DNA of 64,000 nucleotides from Pseudonocardia ammonioxydans. GTDB taxonomy: Bacteria; Actinomycetota; Actinomycetes; Mycobacteriales; Pseudonocardiaceae. Below, one piece after another: positions 39,727 to 48,722 of the stretch; the first letter of the stretch is position 1; every line of letters starts with the position of its first letter. The notes under the pieces were generated by a model. The model was not told the origin of the DNA. It worked only from the letters and a program-made list of their open reading frames with translations, and searched no databases. The stretch lies in assembly GCF_900115005.1 (NCBI RefSeq), contig NZ_FOUY01000007.1:124001-188000 (forward strand), written 5' to 3'. The translations under genes and the position numbers were made by a program.

Positions 39727-40773
39727 TCACACCAGCCCGAGCCTGCGCAGGATCCGCTCCACGCGGTCGTTCTCCGACCGCAGGAACGTGCCGAACTCCG
39801 GGCCGGGCAGGTAGGCGTCCTGCCAGCCGTTGCGCCGCAACGTCTCCTGCCACTCCGGGGTGCGGACGAGCTCGGCGTGGACCCGCTCCAGCTCCGCACG
39901 GCCCTCGTCGGACAGTCCCGGCGGGGCGACGACGCCGCGCCAGTTCGCGAACTCGACGTCCACACCGGACTCGCGCAGGGTGGGTGCGTCGACGCCCGGG
40001 ACCCGCTGCCCGGCGGTCACCGCCAGCACCCGCAGATCGCCCGACCCGACCTGGTCGGCGAACTCGCCGAGCCCGGACACGCCGAACGCGACCTCACCGC
40101 CGAGCACCGAGGCGAGCAGCTCACCGCCGCCGTCGTGGCCGACGTAGTCGACGCGGGCCGGGTCCAGCCTGATCGCCTCGGCCATCAGCATCGGTGCCAG
40201 GTGGTCCGGGCCGCCGGGCGACGAGCCGCCCCCGACCGCCGTGCCCGCCGGGTCGCGCCGCCAGGCCTCGAGGAGCCCGCCGATGTCGCGGTACGGCGAG
40301 TCCGCCGGGACGACGACGATCTCGGACTCCTCGGTGAGCCGCGCGATCGGTGTCGTGCCGGCCAGGGTGGCGGGCGCGTCGTTCGAGTAGACGCTGCCGA
40401 CCACGCCCAGCCCCATGCTCATCGTCAGCCGGTCGTTGCCGGCCTCGGCGACCGTGCGCCCCAGCCCCACGGTGCCGGCACCACCGGGCAGGTTGAACAC
40501 CTCGACCGGTCCGGTGGTGCCGGACTCCTCCATCGCCTTCGCGGCGCTGCGGGCGGTCACGTCGTAGCCGCCACCGGGTGTGTTCGGGACGAGCATGCGC
40601 AGGCCGCGCAGCGGGGGCTCCTCCCCGCCCGCGCCGAGACCCCCGAGCGCGGGCGGTACGAGCAGCACCGCGGCGAGCACCAGCAGCACGGCACCGAGCA
40701 GCAGCCCGGTGCGCCGTCGCGAGGGCGGAGCACCGGGCGGGCCCGGGCCGGGCCGGGCCGTCGACCGGTTCAT
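39727..40773 (-). CDS. Tripartite tricarboxylate transporter substrate-binding protein (TctC/Bug family)
   Basis: A 348-residue protein with a basic start and a long hydrophobic helix (LLLGAVLLVLAAVLLVPPALGG), so anchored or exported. The Bug fold follows: LRMLVPNTPGGGYDVTAR binds the carboxylate ligand, then VFNLPGGAGTVGL, and the GGEVAFGVSGLGEFADQVGSG domain-2 motif. Bug proteins bind carboxylates such as citrate for the TctAB permease. No tctA or tctB gene is present in the window. It is divergent from the CitA/CitB-like two-component genes at 40853, which suggests signal input or regulation by that system. Confidence 0.87.
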   Translation of the reverse strand: MNRSTARPGPGPPGAPPSRRRTGLLLGAVLLVLAAVLLVPPALGGLGAGGEEPPLRGLRMLVPNTPGGGYDVTARSAAKAMEESGTTGPVEVFNLPGGAGTVGLGRTVAEAGNDRLTMSMGLGVVGSVYSNDAPATLAGTTPIARLTEESEIVVVPADSPYRDIGGLLEAWRRDPAGTAVGGGSSPGGPDHLAPMLMAEAIRLDPARVDYVGHDGGGELLASVLGGEVAFGVSGLGEFADQVGSGDLRVLAVTAGQRVPGVDAPTLRESGVDVEFANWRGVVAPPGLSDEGRAELERVHAELVRTPEWQETLRRNGWQDAYLPGPEFGTFLRSENDRVERILRRLGLV

Positions 40774-40852
40774 GCGCGCATGACACCACGGCCGCCGTGG
40801 TCCTGTCGTCCGTGTGCCGGACGGTGCTCGGCGCCGCACTAGCCTGGGCACC

Positions 40853-42496
40853 ATGCGACGTCGCGCCGGCCACCGCGGACGCTCCGGCCGGCCCCTCGCC
40901 CGGCAGTTCCTCGTCTGGCAGCTGATCGTGGTCGTGGTGCTGCTCGCCGCGGTCGCGGCGCTGGCGGCGGTGCAGTCCGGCGAGTCGTTCCGGGAGACCC
41001 AGGGCCGGCGGATGCTCTCGGTCGCCGAGGACGTCGCGTCCGTCCCGACCGTGCGCCAGGCGCTCCAGCGGCCCCGCTATGACCTGCTCCCGGCCTTCGC
41101 GCGCAGCGCGGAGAACCTCTCCGGTGCCGACGAGATCGAGATCGTCGACGCGGGCCTGACGGTGCGGACCTCGCCGGACCCGGACCGGGTCCGGGAGCGC
41201 TTCGACCCCGGCACGAGCACCGCGCCGGCCGGGCGGGCCTGGGTGGGTGCCCCGGACGGGCGCACGGTCGTCGCGCAGGTGCCGGTGATCGGCGACCGCG
41301 GGGAGGTCGTGGGGCTGGTCTCCGCCGGGATCCGGGCACCGTCGTTCCTCGGGTCGCTGTTCACCGTCGCCCCGGAGTCGCTGGCCCTGCTCGGGCTGGC
41401 ACTGGGTGTCGGTGTCGCCGGGTCGCTGCTGCTGGCCCGCCGCGTCCGGCGGCAGACCCTCGGCCTGGAACCCGACGAGATCGTCGAGCTGGTGCAGCGC
41501 CGTGAGGCGATGCTGCTGGGCATCAAGGAGGGCGTCGTCGGGCTGGACACCGCCGACCGGATCACCCTGCTCAACCCGGTGGCCCGCGATCTGCTGGAGC
41601 TGCCCGATGTCCGGCCGGGCGACCACATCGACGACCTCGGGCTCGACGACCGGTTGCGCGAGGTGCTCACCGGCGCGGCCGAGGGCGAGGACCAGCTCGT
41701 GCTGCGCGACACCCGGGCGCTGGTGCTCAACCGGATGCCGGTGCGGATGGGTGGACGCGACGGCAGCGGGGCCGGCGCGGTCGTCGGTGCCGTCGTGACG
41801 CTGCGCGACCGCACGGAGCTGACCACGCTCCGGCACCGGCTCGACGCCTCGCACACCGTCACCGACACCCTGCGCGCCCAGGCCCACGAGTTCTCCAACC
41901 GGCTGCACACCATCGCCGGGCTCACCGAGCTCGGCGAGCACGACGAGGTGCGCCGGTTCGTCTCCGGCATCGTCGCCGCCTCCGAGGGCTGGCGGCGCAC
42001 GGTCTCGGCCCGGGTCGGGGACGCGGCGGCCGCCGCCCTGCTGGTCGCGAAGAACAGCCGGGCCGGCGAGCGCGGGGTCGAGCTCGAGCTGGACCCGGGG
42101 TCGCAGCTCGCCCCGACCGGCCCGGAGCGGGACCCGGAGCTGTCCGCGGACCTCGTCACGGTGCTGGGCAACCTGGTCGACAACGCGATCGACGCCACCG
42201 CGGGGCAGGACGGTCCGCGGCGGGTCGGGATCGGGCTGACCGGGGGTGGCGACGACGAGGTGCGCGTCACGGTCCGCGACTCCGGGCCGGGCGTGGCCTC
42301 CGAGCTCGCCGAGGAGGTGTTCCGGGCCGGGTTCAGCACGAAGGCCGCCGAGATCGGTGGTCGCGGGCTCGGGCTGGCGCTGGCCCGGCAGGCGTGCCTG
42401 CGCCGGGGTGGCACGATCACCGTGCGCACCGCGGCCGGCGCCGGCGCGGTCTTCGAGGCGACGTTGCCGCTGGTCGCGGCGGAGGTACGGGCATGA
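40853..42496 (+). CDS. Sensor histidine kinase, CitA/DcuS type
   Basis: A 547-residue membrane sensor. TM1 (FLVWQLIVVVVLLAAVAALA) is followed by an extracytoplasmic PAS-like (PDC) domain of about 130 residues (VASVPTVRQALQ...EIEIVDAGLTVRTSPDP). Then come TM2, a cytoplasmic PAS, the HisKA-type motif AQAHEFSNRLHTIAGL and a HATPase_c domain (NLVDNAIDA, DSGPGVASE, FSTK, GGRGLGLALA). This order and the HEFSNRLHTI phospho-acceptor motif are those of citrate and C4-dicarboxylate sensors. The partner regulator overlaps its stop (ATGA). The ligand is likely the carboxylate bound by the divergent TctC protein, but that is inference. Confidence 0.9.
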   Translation: MRRRAGHRGRSGRPLARQFLVWQLIVVVVLLAAVAALAAVQSGESFRETQGRRMLSVAEDVASVPTVRQALQRPRYDLLPAFARSAENLSGADEIEIVDAGLTVRTSPDPDRVRERFDPGTSTAPAGRAWVGAPDGRTVVAQVPVIGDRGEVVGLVSAGIRAPSFLGSLFTVAPESLALLGLALGVGVAGSLLLARRVRRQTLGLEPDEIVELVQRREAMLLGIKEGVVGLDTADRITLLNPVARDLLELPDVRPGDHIDDLGLDDRLREVLTGAAEGEDQLVLRDTRALVLNRMPVRMGGRDGSGAGAVVGAVVTLRDRTELTTLRHRLDASHTVTDTLRAQAHEFSNRLHTIAGLTELGEHDEVRRFVSGIVAASEGWRRTVSARVGDAAAAALLVAKNSRAGERGVELELDPGSQLAPTGPERDPELSADLVTVLGNLVDNAIDATAGQDGPRRVGIGLTGGGDDEVRVTVRDSGPGVASELAEEVFRAGFSTKAAEIGGRGLGLALARQACLRRGGTITVRTAAGAGAVFEATLPLVAAEVRA

Positions 42497-43188
42497 GGGT
42501 GCTGGTGGTCGACGACGACTTCATGGTCGCCAAGGTCCACTCCGGGTACGTGGAGCGGATCGAGGGATGCACTGTCGTCGGCGTCGCGCACCGCGGTGCC
42601 GAGGCCCTCGAGCTCGCCGGGCGGCTACGCCCGGACCTGGTGCTGCTCGACGTCTACCTGCCCGACCTCTCCGGCCTCGAGGTCCTCTCGCGGCTGCGCA
42701 CCGGTGTGGCCGACGATCCGTTCGTGCTCGTGGTGACCGCCGCCGACGACCCGGACACGATCGCCGCGGCACTGCACGGCGGGGCGCTGCACTACCTGGT
42801 CAAGCCGTTCGACTCGGCCGCGCTCGCCGCACAGGTGCACCGGGCGTCACGGACCCGTCGCGAGCTCGGCCGGGTCCGCGACCAGTCCGACATCGACCGG
42901 CTCTTCGGCACTGCGGCCGCGCCGACCTCCGGCGGCGCGGGCACGCCCGAACGGATGCCGAAGGGACTCACCACCCCGACCGCGGACCTGGTCGTCCGGG
43001 CCCTGCGGGCCGCCGCCGCGGACGGGGCCGAGGACCTCTCGGCGTCCGAGTGCGCCCAGGCCACGGAGCTCTCGCGGGTCAGCGCACGCCGCTACCTGGA
43101 GCACTTCGTCGCGACCGGCGTGGTGGCCGTGCGGCTGCGCTACGGCGGCACGGGCCGCCCGGAGCGCCGCTACCGCTGGGTGGGCTGA
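42493..43188 (+). CDS. Response regulator, CitB/DcuR type
   Basis: A 231-residue regulator. The receiver domain has VVDDD at residues 5-9, the phospho-acceptor Asp in LLDVYLP near residue 54, and the conserved Lys in LVKPFD. A linker follows, then a C-terminal winged-helix region with ELSRVSARRYLEHFVATG, the pattern of CitB-family regulators. It is translationally coupled to the kinase. Likely targets include the divergent tctC promoter. Its last 19 bp overlap the 3' end of the convergent hydrolase gene, so read-through there would produce antisense RNA for both. Confidence 0.9.
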   Translation: MRVLVVDDDFMVAKVHSGYVERIEGCTVVGVAHRGAEALELAGRLRPDLVLLDVYLPDLSGLEVLSRLRTGVADDPFVLVVTAADDPDTIAAALHGGALHYLVKPFDSAALAAQVHRASRTRRELGRVRDQSDIDRLFGTAAAPTSGGAGTPERMPKGLTTPTADLVVRALRAAAADGAEDLSASECAQATELSRVSARRYLEHFVATGVVAVRLRYGGTGRPERRYRWVG

Positions 43189-44108
43189 GCACCCCCGTAG
43201 CCGGCGGCGGGCGCCGCCGCGGCGGCGTGCGCAGCCTCGTCCTCGGCGTCGGCGGCGTGCTCCAGCAGCTCCGCGGCCAGCGGTTCCAGTACCGCGGTGG
43301 GCAGGGTGTGCCCCATCCCGTCGATCGTGACCAGCGTGACGGGGGAACCGGCCCGCCCGCCCCCGATCCGCTCGGCCAGGAAGTACGCGTGCGGCGGCGG
43401 GTGCACCGGGTCCTCGGGCGACTCGACGACCAGCGTCGGCACCGTGATCGAACCGAGCTCGTCCCCGCGGTCGAGGCCGTCGACGTCGGCGAGGGAGTGC
43501 GCGGTCGCCGGCTCCACCCGCCCCGCATGGGCCATCACGCGCCGCTCCCGCTCCTCGACCTCGTGTGGGTCGAACGGCAGCACCGAGCCGGCGAGCCGCC
43601 GCTGGTGCTCGATGCGCCAGGCCAGCTCACCCTGCTCGTCGCGCACGTCGTGGATCTCCTGCCACATCCGCAGCAGGTCCAGCGGCGGGCCGGGCAGCCC
43701 GGCGAAGCCGGCGCCGAGCGCGGTCGTGCACAGCAGGGCCGCGCTCGCCAGCCGCTCCGGCGCGTCCAGCGCGAGCAGCTGCACGAGCAGCCCGCCCATC
43801 GACATGCCGACCAGGTGGGCACGCTCGACACCACAGGCGTCGAGCACCGTGCACGCGTCGCCCGCCAGGTCGGCGATGGCATAGGGGTGCTCCTCGAACG
43901 TCCGCGACGAGCGCCCGGTGTCGCGGTGGTCGTAGCGGATCACCCGGTGCCGCTCGCGCAGCGCGGTGAGCAGCCCCTCCGGCCAGGCCATCCCGCTCTC
44001 GTTCGCCCCCATGACGAGCAGGACCGGGGCTGTACGGACCTCCCGGTGGGCGGGCAGGTCCTCGACCCAGAGGGTCACGCCCGGCTCGACCTCGACCTCG
44101 CGTTCCAT
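43170..44108 (-). CDS. Alpha/beta hydrolase
   Basis: A 312-residue alpha/beta-hydrolase. The oxyanion segment VLLVMGANESGMAWP, the GMSMGG nucleophile elbow, an acidic residue in VVESPEDPVHPP and the catalytic His in IDGMGHTL are all present. The RYDHRDTGRSSR strand is typical of the anthracycline-methylesterase (RdmC) or aclacinomycin-esterase-like group. The substrate is unknown. The Ala-rich C-terminal tail reads into the end of the convergent response regulator gene. It starts just 31 bp right-to-left of the terminator of the mIHF gene and must have its promoter in or near that hairpin. Confidence 0.86.
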   Translation of the reverse strand: MEREVEVEPGVTLWVEDLPAHREVRTAPVLLVMGANESGMAWPEGLLTALRERHRVIRYDHRDTGRSSRTFEEHPYAIADLAGDACTVLDACGVERAHLVGMSMGGLLVQLLALDAPERLASAALLCTTALGAGFAGLPGPPLDLLRMWQEIHDVRDEQGELAWRIEHQRRLAGSVLPFDPHEVEERERRVMAHAGRVEPATAHSLADVDGLDRGDELGSITVPTLVVESPEDPVHPPPHAYFLAERIGGGRAGSPVTLVTIDGMGHTLPTAVLEPLAAELLEHAADAEDEAAHAAAAAPAAGYGGAQPTQR

Positions 44109-44138
44109 GCCGGACAATCTGTCAGGTCCCCCGGACAC

Positions 44139-44177
44139 ACCACGGCCCGGCCCGCGGGAGGCGGGCCGGGCCGTGGT
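44139..44177 (-). terminator. Terminator hairpin downstream of mIHF
   Basis: ACCACGGCCCGGCCCGC (44139-44155) pairs perfectly with its complement at 44161-44177 around GGGAG. It lies after the mIHF stop and after the 31-bp tandem repeats, so the repeats are inside the mIHF transcript. Confidence 0.83.
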
Positions 44178-44191
44178 GCGGTGCTCGGAGA

Positions 44192-44283
44192 CTCAGTGTC
44201 GAGGTTCGCTCCGCACGCTGCGCTCAGTGTCGAGGTTCGCTCCGCACGCTGCGCGCATGCCGAGGGTCGCTCCGCACGCTGCG
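44192..44283. repeat. Three tandem copies of a 31-bp repeat at the 3' end of mIHF
   Basis: Copies start at 44192, 44223 and 44254. The first two share TCGAGGTTCGCTCCGCACG and the third varies at a few positions and is 30 bp. A partial fourth copy (CTCAG) contains the mIHF stop codon. The segment between stop and terminator is therefore almost entirely repeat. Confidence 0.88.
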
Positions 44284-44284
44284 C

Positions 44285-44596
44285 TCAGCCGACCTCGTCG
44301 ATGAGCGCCTGGCGCTGACGGTCGCCGAGACCGGCGGCCCGGCGCGACGCGTCGATGCCGGCCTTCTCCATCACCTTCGAGACCTTGGCCGGGCCCCAGC
44401 CCGGGACGCTCTTGAGCAGGTCGGCGACCTTGGTCTTCCCGACGATCTGGTCGGACTTCGCACGCCCCAGCACCGCGGGGATGGTCTCCTCGCCGCTGGC
44501 GATCTTGTCGCGGAGCTCCTTGCGGGCGGTGCGCGCGGCCGCCGCCTTCTTGAGCGCCTCGGCACGCTGTTCCGGGGTCAGGGTGGGCAGGGCCAT
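44285..44596 (-). CDS. mihF: Actinobacterial integration host factor (mIHF)
   Basis: A 103-residue basic DNA-binding protein matching mycobacterial/streptomycete IHF: the start LPTLTPEQRAEALKKAAAARTAR, then GRAKSDQIVGKTKVADLLKSVPGWGPAKVSKVMEKAGI, an S13-like helix-two-turn-helix. It is a nucleoid-associated protein that bends DNA; it is essential in mycobacteria and shapes development and secondary metabolism in Streptomyces. A strong GAGGAGGCG precedes the ATG. In many actinomycetes it is next to gmk and pyrF; here neither neighbour is present, so this copy may be relocated or additional. Confidence 0.93.
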   Translation of the reverse strand: MALPTLTPEQRAEALKKAAAARTARKELRDKIASGEETIPAVLGRAKSDQIVGKTKVADLLKSVPGWGPAKVSKVMEKAGIDASRRAAGLGDRQRQALIDEVG

Positions 44597-44805
44597 CGCT
44601 GACGCCTCCTCTCGGTTCCACGCACCCCGTTTCGGGGCGGATGAGTATCGCGGATCGCGGTACAGACTCCCAGAGTCCCCCCTGCGACCTGCGGGAACCC
44701 CCTCCACGGGGCGTGTCGTCCCCGGATCGGGGCCCGATCGGGACTGCTCGGCGCAACCGGACCACCGCCCATCGCACCACCGCGCGTCGAACCTGTCGTC
44801 GCAGG

Positions 44806-45303
44806 TCAGGGGCGTGCAGTGGGGCCGGTCACCGGTTCCGCCGGGACCGTGCGCGCCCCCGCGACGTCCCACAGCGTGCGCACCTCGTCGATCCGGCCCT
44901 GCCGGACCCGCACCAGCTGCACCGCCAGCAGCTCCGTGCGCTGTCCGGTCGGTGCCGTACCGGGCAGCAGCCACGGCAGCGGGCGGTCGTGCACGAAGCC
45001 GAAGCGGACCTCGTCGACGACCCGGCGCACGTCGAGCGTGCGGGAAAGGCGGGTCCGGGTGAGCCCGCCCGGCAGGTTCGCGGCCACCTCCGTGAGGTGC
45101 GAGACGACGGCGTCGCGCCCGGAGCCGCCGGCACCCGTCGGCAGCTCGGTCCACACGACGTCGTCGGCCAGCGCGGCGACCACCGGGCCGACGTCGCCGG
45201 CGCCGTAGAGGCCGGTGACGGCACCGTCCCAGAGCCGCGCGATGTCGCGCATCAACGTCTGCATCGCCGGGGTCACGCGGTACACGCTGCCACGGCCGGG
45301 CAC
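44806..45303 (-). CDS. SnoaL/NTF2-like fold protein, nuclear transport factor 2 family
   Basis: A protein of up to 165 residues with the cone-shaped NTF2-like fold pattern: an N-terminal helix (QTLMRDIARLWDGAV), GAGDVGPVVAALADDVVWTE, a helix (GRDAVVSHLTEVAANLPG) and antiparallel strands ending GRIDEVRTLWDVAG. Members are steroid-isomerase-like enzymes, polyketide cyclases or small-molecule binders; the role is unknown. The start is uncertain: GTG 45303 has GGAG only 4 nt upstream, while GTG 45276 and ATG 45264 give the more typical family start. The 209 bp between it and mIHF holds only a Gly/Pro-coding-like shadow and presumably the mIHF promoter. Confidence 0.7.
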   Translation of the reverse strand: MPGRGSVYRVTPAMQTLMRDIARLWDGAVTGLYGAGDVGPVVAALADDVVWTELPTGAGGSGRDAVVSHLTEVAANLPGGLTRTRLSRTLDVRRVVDEVRFGFVHDRPLPWLLPGTAPTGQRTELLAVQLVRVRQGRIDEVRTLWDVAGARTVPAEPVTGPTARP

Positions 45304-45319
45304 GATCTCCGAACGGGCG

Positions 45320-45353
45320 CGCGCCCGGGTGGCCGGTCGGCTACCCGGGCGCG
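45320..45353 (-). terminator. Terminator hairpin downstream of ndh
   Basis: GCGCCCGGGTGGCC (45321-45334) and GGCTACCCGGGCGC (45339-45352) pair with one mismatch around GGTC. It lies 27 bp past the ndh stop on the minus strand. Confidence 0.75.
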
Positions 45354-45379
45354 TTCTCCGGACAGGCGGGCGCGGAGCC

Positions 45380-46834
45380 TCAGGCCGAGGCGGCGGGGCT
45401 GTCCTGCGGTGGTGCCGGGGTACCGGGCGCCGTGCGCGGGTCGAGGGCGCCGCGGTGCTCGACGTTCTCGTCCGGGTGCGCCGAGACCACCGACGACTCG
45501 TCGTCGTGCGCGTTCTCCGACATGTCGTACGAGGCGGTGACGCTGATCAGGCGGTGTCCGCGGTAACGGGCGTAGCGCAGCGAGCGGACCCAGTTGAACA
45601 GCGTGCCCAGCCGGTTGCCCCAGCCGATCAGGAACATCATGTGGACGTAGCACCACATGACGTAACCGAGCCAGCCGGTGAACTTGACGCCGCGGACGTC
45701 GGCGACGGCCTCGCGGGCGCCGATGGTGGCCATCGAGCCCTTGTCGAAGTACTTGAACGGCGCCGGCGTGGTGTCGTCGCCCTTCGCCCGGGCCTTGATC
45801 AGCTTGCCCACGTAGGTGCCCTGCTGCATCGCGACCTGCGCGACGCCGGGGAGCCGGTCGATGGTCGAGACCATGTCGCCGATCGCGAACACGTCGCGCC
45901 GTTCCGGCAGGCTGAGGTCCGGGTCGACGGCCAGGCGCCCGGCCCGGTCCACCTCGCCGCCGGAGGCCTTGCCCAGCAGCTCGGCCAGCGGGGAGGCCTG
46001 GACACCCGCCGCCCACACCTTGGTGCGGGCGGTGATCCGCTCCAGGCCGTGCGGGCTCTTGACGGTGATGGAGTCGGCATCCATGTCGGTCGCCATCGTG
46101 TTCAGGCGGACCTCGATGCCCTTCTCCTCGAGGGTCTTCTTCGTGTACTTCTGCAGCTTCTTCGCGAACGGCGGCAGCACGGCCGGCGCGGCGTCGAGCA
46201 GGATGATCCGCGCCTTGCGGGTGTCGATCGCCCGGTACTCGCGGGGGAGCACGTGGCGGGCGAGCTCGGAGAGCTGCCCGGCCAGCTCGACCCCGGTCGG
46301 GCCGGCGCCGACGACGACGAACGTCATCCAGGCCTGCTGCTCGGCCGGGTCCTCGGCGACCTCGGCCAGCTCGTAGGCGCCGAGGATGCGCGAACGCAGC
46401 AGCCGGGCGTCCTCGATGGACTTCATCCCGGGGGCGTGCTCGGCCCACTCCGGGTGCCCGAAGTAGGCGTGCGTGGCGCCGGCGGCCACGACGAGGGTGT
46501 CGTAGGCCAGGTCGATGTGCTTCCCGTCCGGGGCGGCCGCGTGCACGATCTTGGCGTCGAGGTCGATGTCGCCGACCTCGGCGAGCAGGGTCCGGACGTT
46601 GCGCTGCTTCTTCAGCACCCGGCGCAGTGCCGGGGCGATGAGGCCGGGGGAGAGGATGCCGGTCGCCACCTGGTAGAGCAGCGGCTGGAAGAGATGGTGG
46701 TTCGTGCGGTCGACGATGGTGACGTCGACGTCCGCCCCACTGAGCGCCTTGGCGGCCTGGACGCCGCCGAATCCGCCGCCGACGATCACGACCTTGTGCC
46801 GGCCCGTACGGTCGTCGTGCGCTGCCGTGCTCAC
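45380..46834 (-). CDS. ndh: Type II NADH dehydrogenase (NDH-2)
   Basis: A 484-residue flavoprotein. The FAD-binding VIVGGGFGGVQAAKAL at the start, the NADH-binding VVVGAGPTGVELAGQL near residue 170 and the DVFAIGDMV FAD motif are all present. The C-terminal amphipathic region with GWLGYVMWCYVHMMFLIGWGNRL attaches it to the membrane. It passes electrons from NADH to menaquinone without pumping protons. An acidic tail of about 50 residues follows the catalytic part. The GTG at 46834 is preceded by GAGGGGCG. It is divergent from asnB across 251 bp, which must hold both promoters. Confidence 0.93.
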   Translation of the reverse strand: MSTAAHDDRTGRHKVVIVGGGFGGVQAAKALSGADVDVTIVDRTNHHLFQPLLYQVATGILSPGLIAPALRRVLKKQRNVRTLLAEVGDIDLDAKIVHAAAPDGKHIDLAYDTLVVAAGATHAYFGHPEWAEHAPGMKSIEDARLLRSRILGAYELAEVAEDPAEQQAWMTFVVVGAGPTGVELAGQLSELARHVLPREYRAIDTRKARIILLDAAPAVLPPFAKKLQKYTKKTLEEKGIEVRLNTMATDMDADSITVKSPHGLERITARTKVWAAGVQASPLAELLGKASGGEVDRAGRLAVDPDLSLPERRDVFAIGDMVSTIDRLPGVAQVAMQQGTYVGKLIKARAKGDDTTPAPFKYFDKGSMATIGAREAVADVRGVKFTGWLGYVMWCYVHMMFLIGWGNRLGTLFNWVRSLRYARYRGHRLISVTASYDMSENAHDDESSVVSAHPDENVEHRGALDPRTAPGTPAPPQDSPAASA

Positions 46835-47085
46835 CTGAGTCCGCCCCTCGTCGGTGGGTCCTGGCGCGGGGTCGCCGCGCTGCTGCACGGCCGGGATGGT
46901 CCTCGACGACGGCAGTCAGGTGGGCGGCCGACGACGGCCGTTCCGGCCGGTGCCCTCGACCGTATTGACCGCCGGGGGCGGGGGCAAACCCGACGGGCCC
47001 GGAAATGCCTTTCAGAGTCCGAACTCACACGTCGATCAAGCACAAGCCGGGCGCGGACCCACCCGGACGTGGGACGATGGTCACC

Positions 47086-48699
47086 ATGTGCGGGATCGTG
47101 GCCGCGTTCGGCGGGACATCGGCAGGGGCACCGGAAGACACCGACAAGTACGAGCGGATGCTCGCCAGGCTGGCGCACCGCGGGCCGGACGACACCGGGG
47201 TGCAGGCCGTCGGGAACGCCTGGCTCGGCCACCAGCGTCTGTCCATCATGGATGTCAGCGGCGGGCACCAGCCGATGTCCGACGCCGCCGGGACGACGTG
47301 GATCGTCGCGAACGGCGAGATCTACAACCACGAGCGGATCAGCAAGGCGTTCCCGGACGGCACCGTGCGCACCAAGTCCGACACCGAGGCGGCGCTGCAC
47401 GCGGTCATGTGGGACGGGCAGGTCGCGGTCGCGTCGCTGAACGGCATGTTCGCCGTCGCGATGGGACGGGAGGACGGTTCGGGACTGGTCGCCCGGGACC
47501 CGTTCGGCGTCAAGCCGCTGTACTGGCTGCCCCCGGCCGACCTCGCCGACGGGGCCGACGACTCGGTGCCCTACTCCGCGCCCGACCCCGAGGCGACGGT
47601 GCTGTTCGCGAGCGAGCTGCGGGCGTTCGACCCCGAGGATCGGCCCTTCGTCGAGTCCTTCCCGCCCGGCTGCCTGTGGAGCCCGGCCTCCGGCCTGGTC
47701 CGCTACGCCGAGGCGGTCCCGGTCGAGGTCCGGCCGGCCCGGCGGGCGATCCGCCCCGGCTGGGACGACGCCGACCTGTCGCGGGTCCGGGAGGCCGTCA
47801 TCACCGCGGTGCGCCGCCGGATGATGTCCGACGTCGGCGTCGGCGTGTTCCTCTCCGGCGGCCTGGACTCGGCGCTGGTCGCGGCGATCGCCGCCCAGGA
47901 GGCCCGCTCCCGGGGCGAGCAGCTGCCGACCTTCGCCGTGGGCACCGAGGAGTCCGGGGACCTGATCGCGGCCCGCAAGGTCGCCGCGCACATCGGGTCG
48001 GACCACCACGAGATCATCGTGACCGCCGAGGACATCGGCGAGGCGCTCGACCACGCCGTCGAGGTCATCGAGCACTACGACCCGGCGCTGGTGCGCAGCT
48101 CGGTGCCGAACCTGATCCTGGCCCGCGAAGCGGCGAAGAAGGTCAAGGTCGTGCTCACCGGGGAGGGCGCCGACGAGCTGTTCGCCGGCTACTCCTACCT
48201 GCACGGCGAGGAGTTCGCCGAGCCGGAGGCCCTGCACGCCGAGCTGGTCCGCTCGCTCGAGCAGCTGCACCACCTCAACCTGCAGCGCTGTGACCGCACG
48301 ACGATGAACTTCGGTCTGGAGGCCCGCGAGCCGTTCCTGGACTCCGGCCTGGTGCGGACCGCGCTGTCGCTGCCCGCCGAGTGGAAGCAGCGCGTGGACG
48401 GCCGCCCGGAGAAGGCGATCCTGCGCGAGGCGTTCGAGGGGTGGCTGCCCGAGGACCTGCTGTGGCGGGGCAAGGAGCAGTTCGGCGACGGTTCCGGGGC
48501 CGGGACCGTGCTCGCCGCGCTGGCCGCGGACAAGGCCGAGGCGGCCCGCCTCCCGGGTGGTGCCCGGGCCGTGCCCGAGCACCCGGACGGCTCCTGGGCG
48601 CTGCGCAGCGACGAGGAGTTCCTCTACTACGAGATCTGGCAGAAGCACTTCGCGGGCGTGCGCGCGGACCGGGTGCTGGGCGCGTTCGCCGAGGCCTGA
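47086..48699 (+). CDS. asnB: Glutamine-hydrolysing asparagine synthetase
   Basis: A 537-residue class II amidotransferase. Cys2, directly after the start Met (MCGIVAAFGG), is the glutaminase nucleophile, which fixes the start at 47086 rather than the in-frame ATG nine bases upstream. The glutaminase domain ends near residue 210. The synthetase domain has the PP-loop FLSGGLDSAL and LTGEGADELFAGYSYL. It makes asparagine from aspartate, glutamine and ATP. It resembles the single-domain-length AsnB type used for amino-acid supply rather than antibiotic amidation. There is no clear ribosome site before the ATG. Confidence 0.93.
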   Translation: MCGIVAAFGGTSAGAPEDTDKYERMLARLAHRGPDDTGVQAVGNAWLGHQRLSIMDVSGGHQPMSDAAGTTWIVANGEIYNHERISKAFPDGTVRTKSDTEAALHAVMWDGQVAVASLNGMFAVAMGREDGSGLVARDPFGVKPLYWLPPADLADGADDSVPYSAPDPEATVLFASELRAFDPEDRPFVESFPPGCLWSPASGLVRYAEAVPVEVRPARRAIRPGWDDADLSRVREAVITAVRRRMMSDVGVGVFLSGGLDSALVAAIAAQEARSRGEQLPTFAVGTEESGDLIAARKVAAHIGSDHHEIIVTAEDIGEALDHAVEVIEHYDPALVRSSVPNLILAREAAKKVKVVLTGEGADELFAGYSYLHGEEFAEPEALHAELVRSLEQLHHLNLQRCDRTTMNFGLEAREPFLDSGLVRTALSLPAEWKQRVDGRPEKAILREAFEGWLPEDLLWRGKEQFGDGSGAGTVLAALAADKAEAARLPGGARAVPEHPDGSWALRSDEEFLYYEIWQKHFAGVRADRVLGAFAEA

Positions 48700-48722
48700 T
48701 CGTCCCGGCCCCGGGGCGTCGC

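Noticed and set aside
44192..44283. Possible rRNA/tRNA-like or attachment-site direct repeats
   Set aside because: They are simple tandem copies inside the mIHF transcript with no integrase, tRNA or element boundary nearby.
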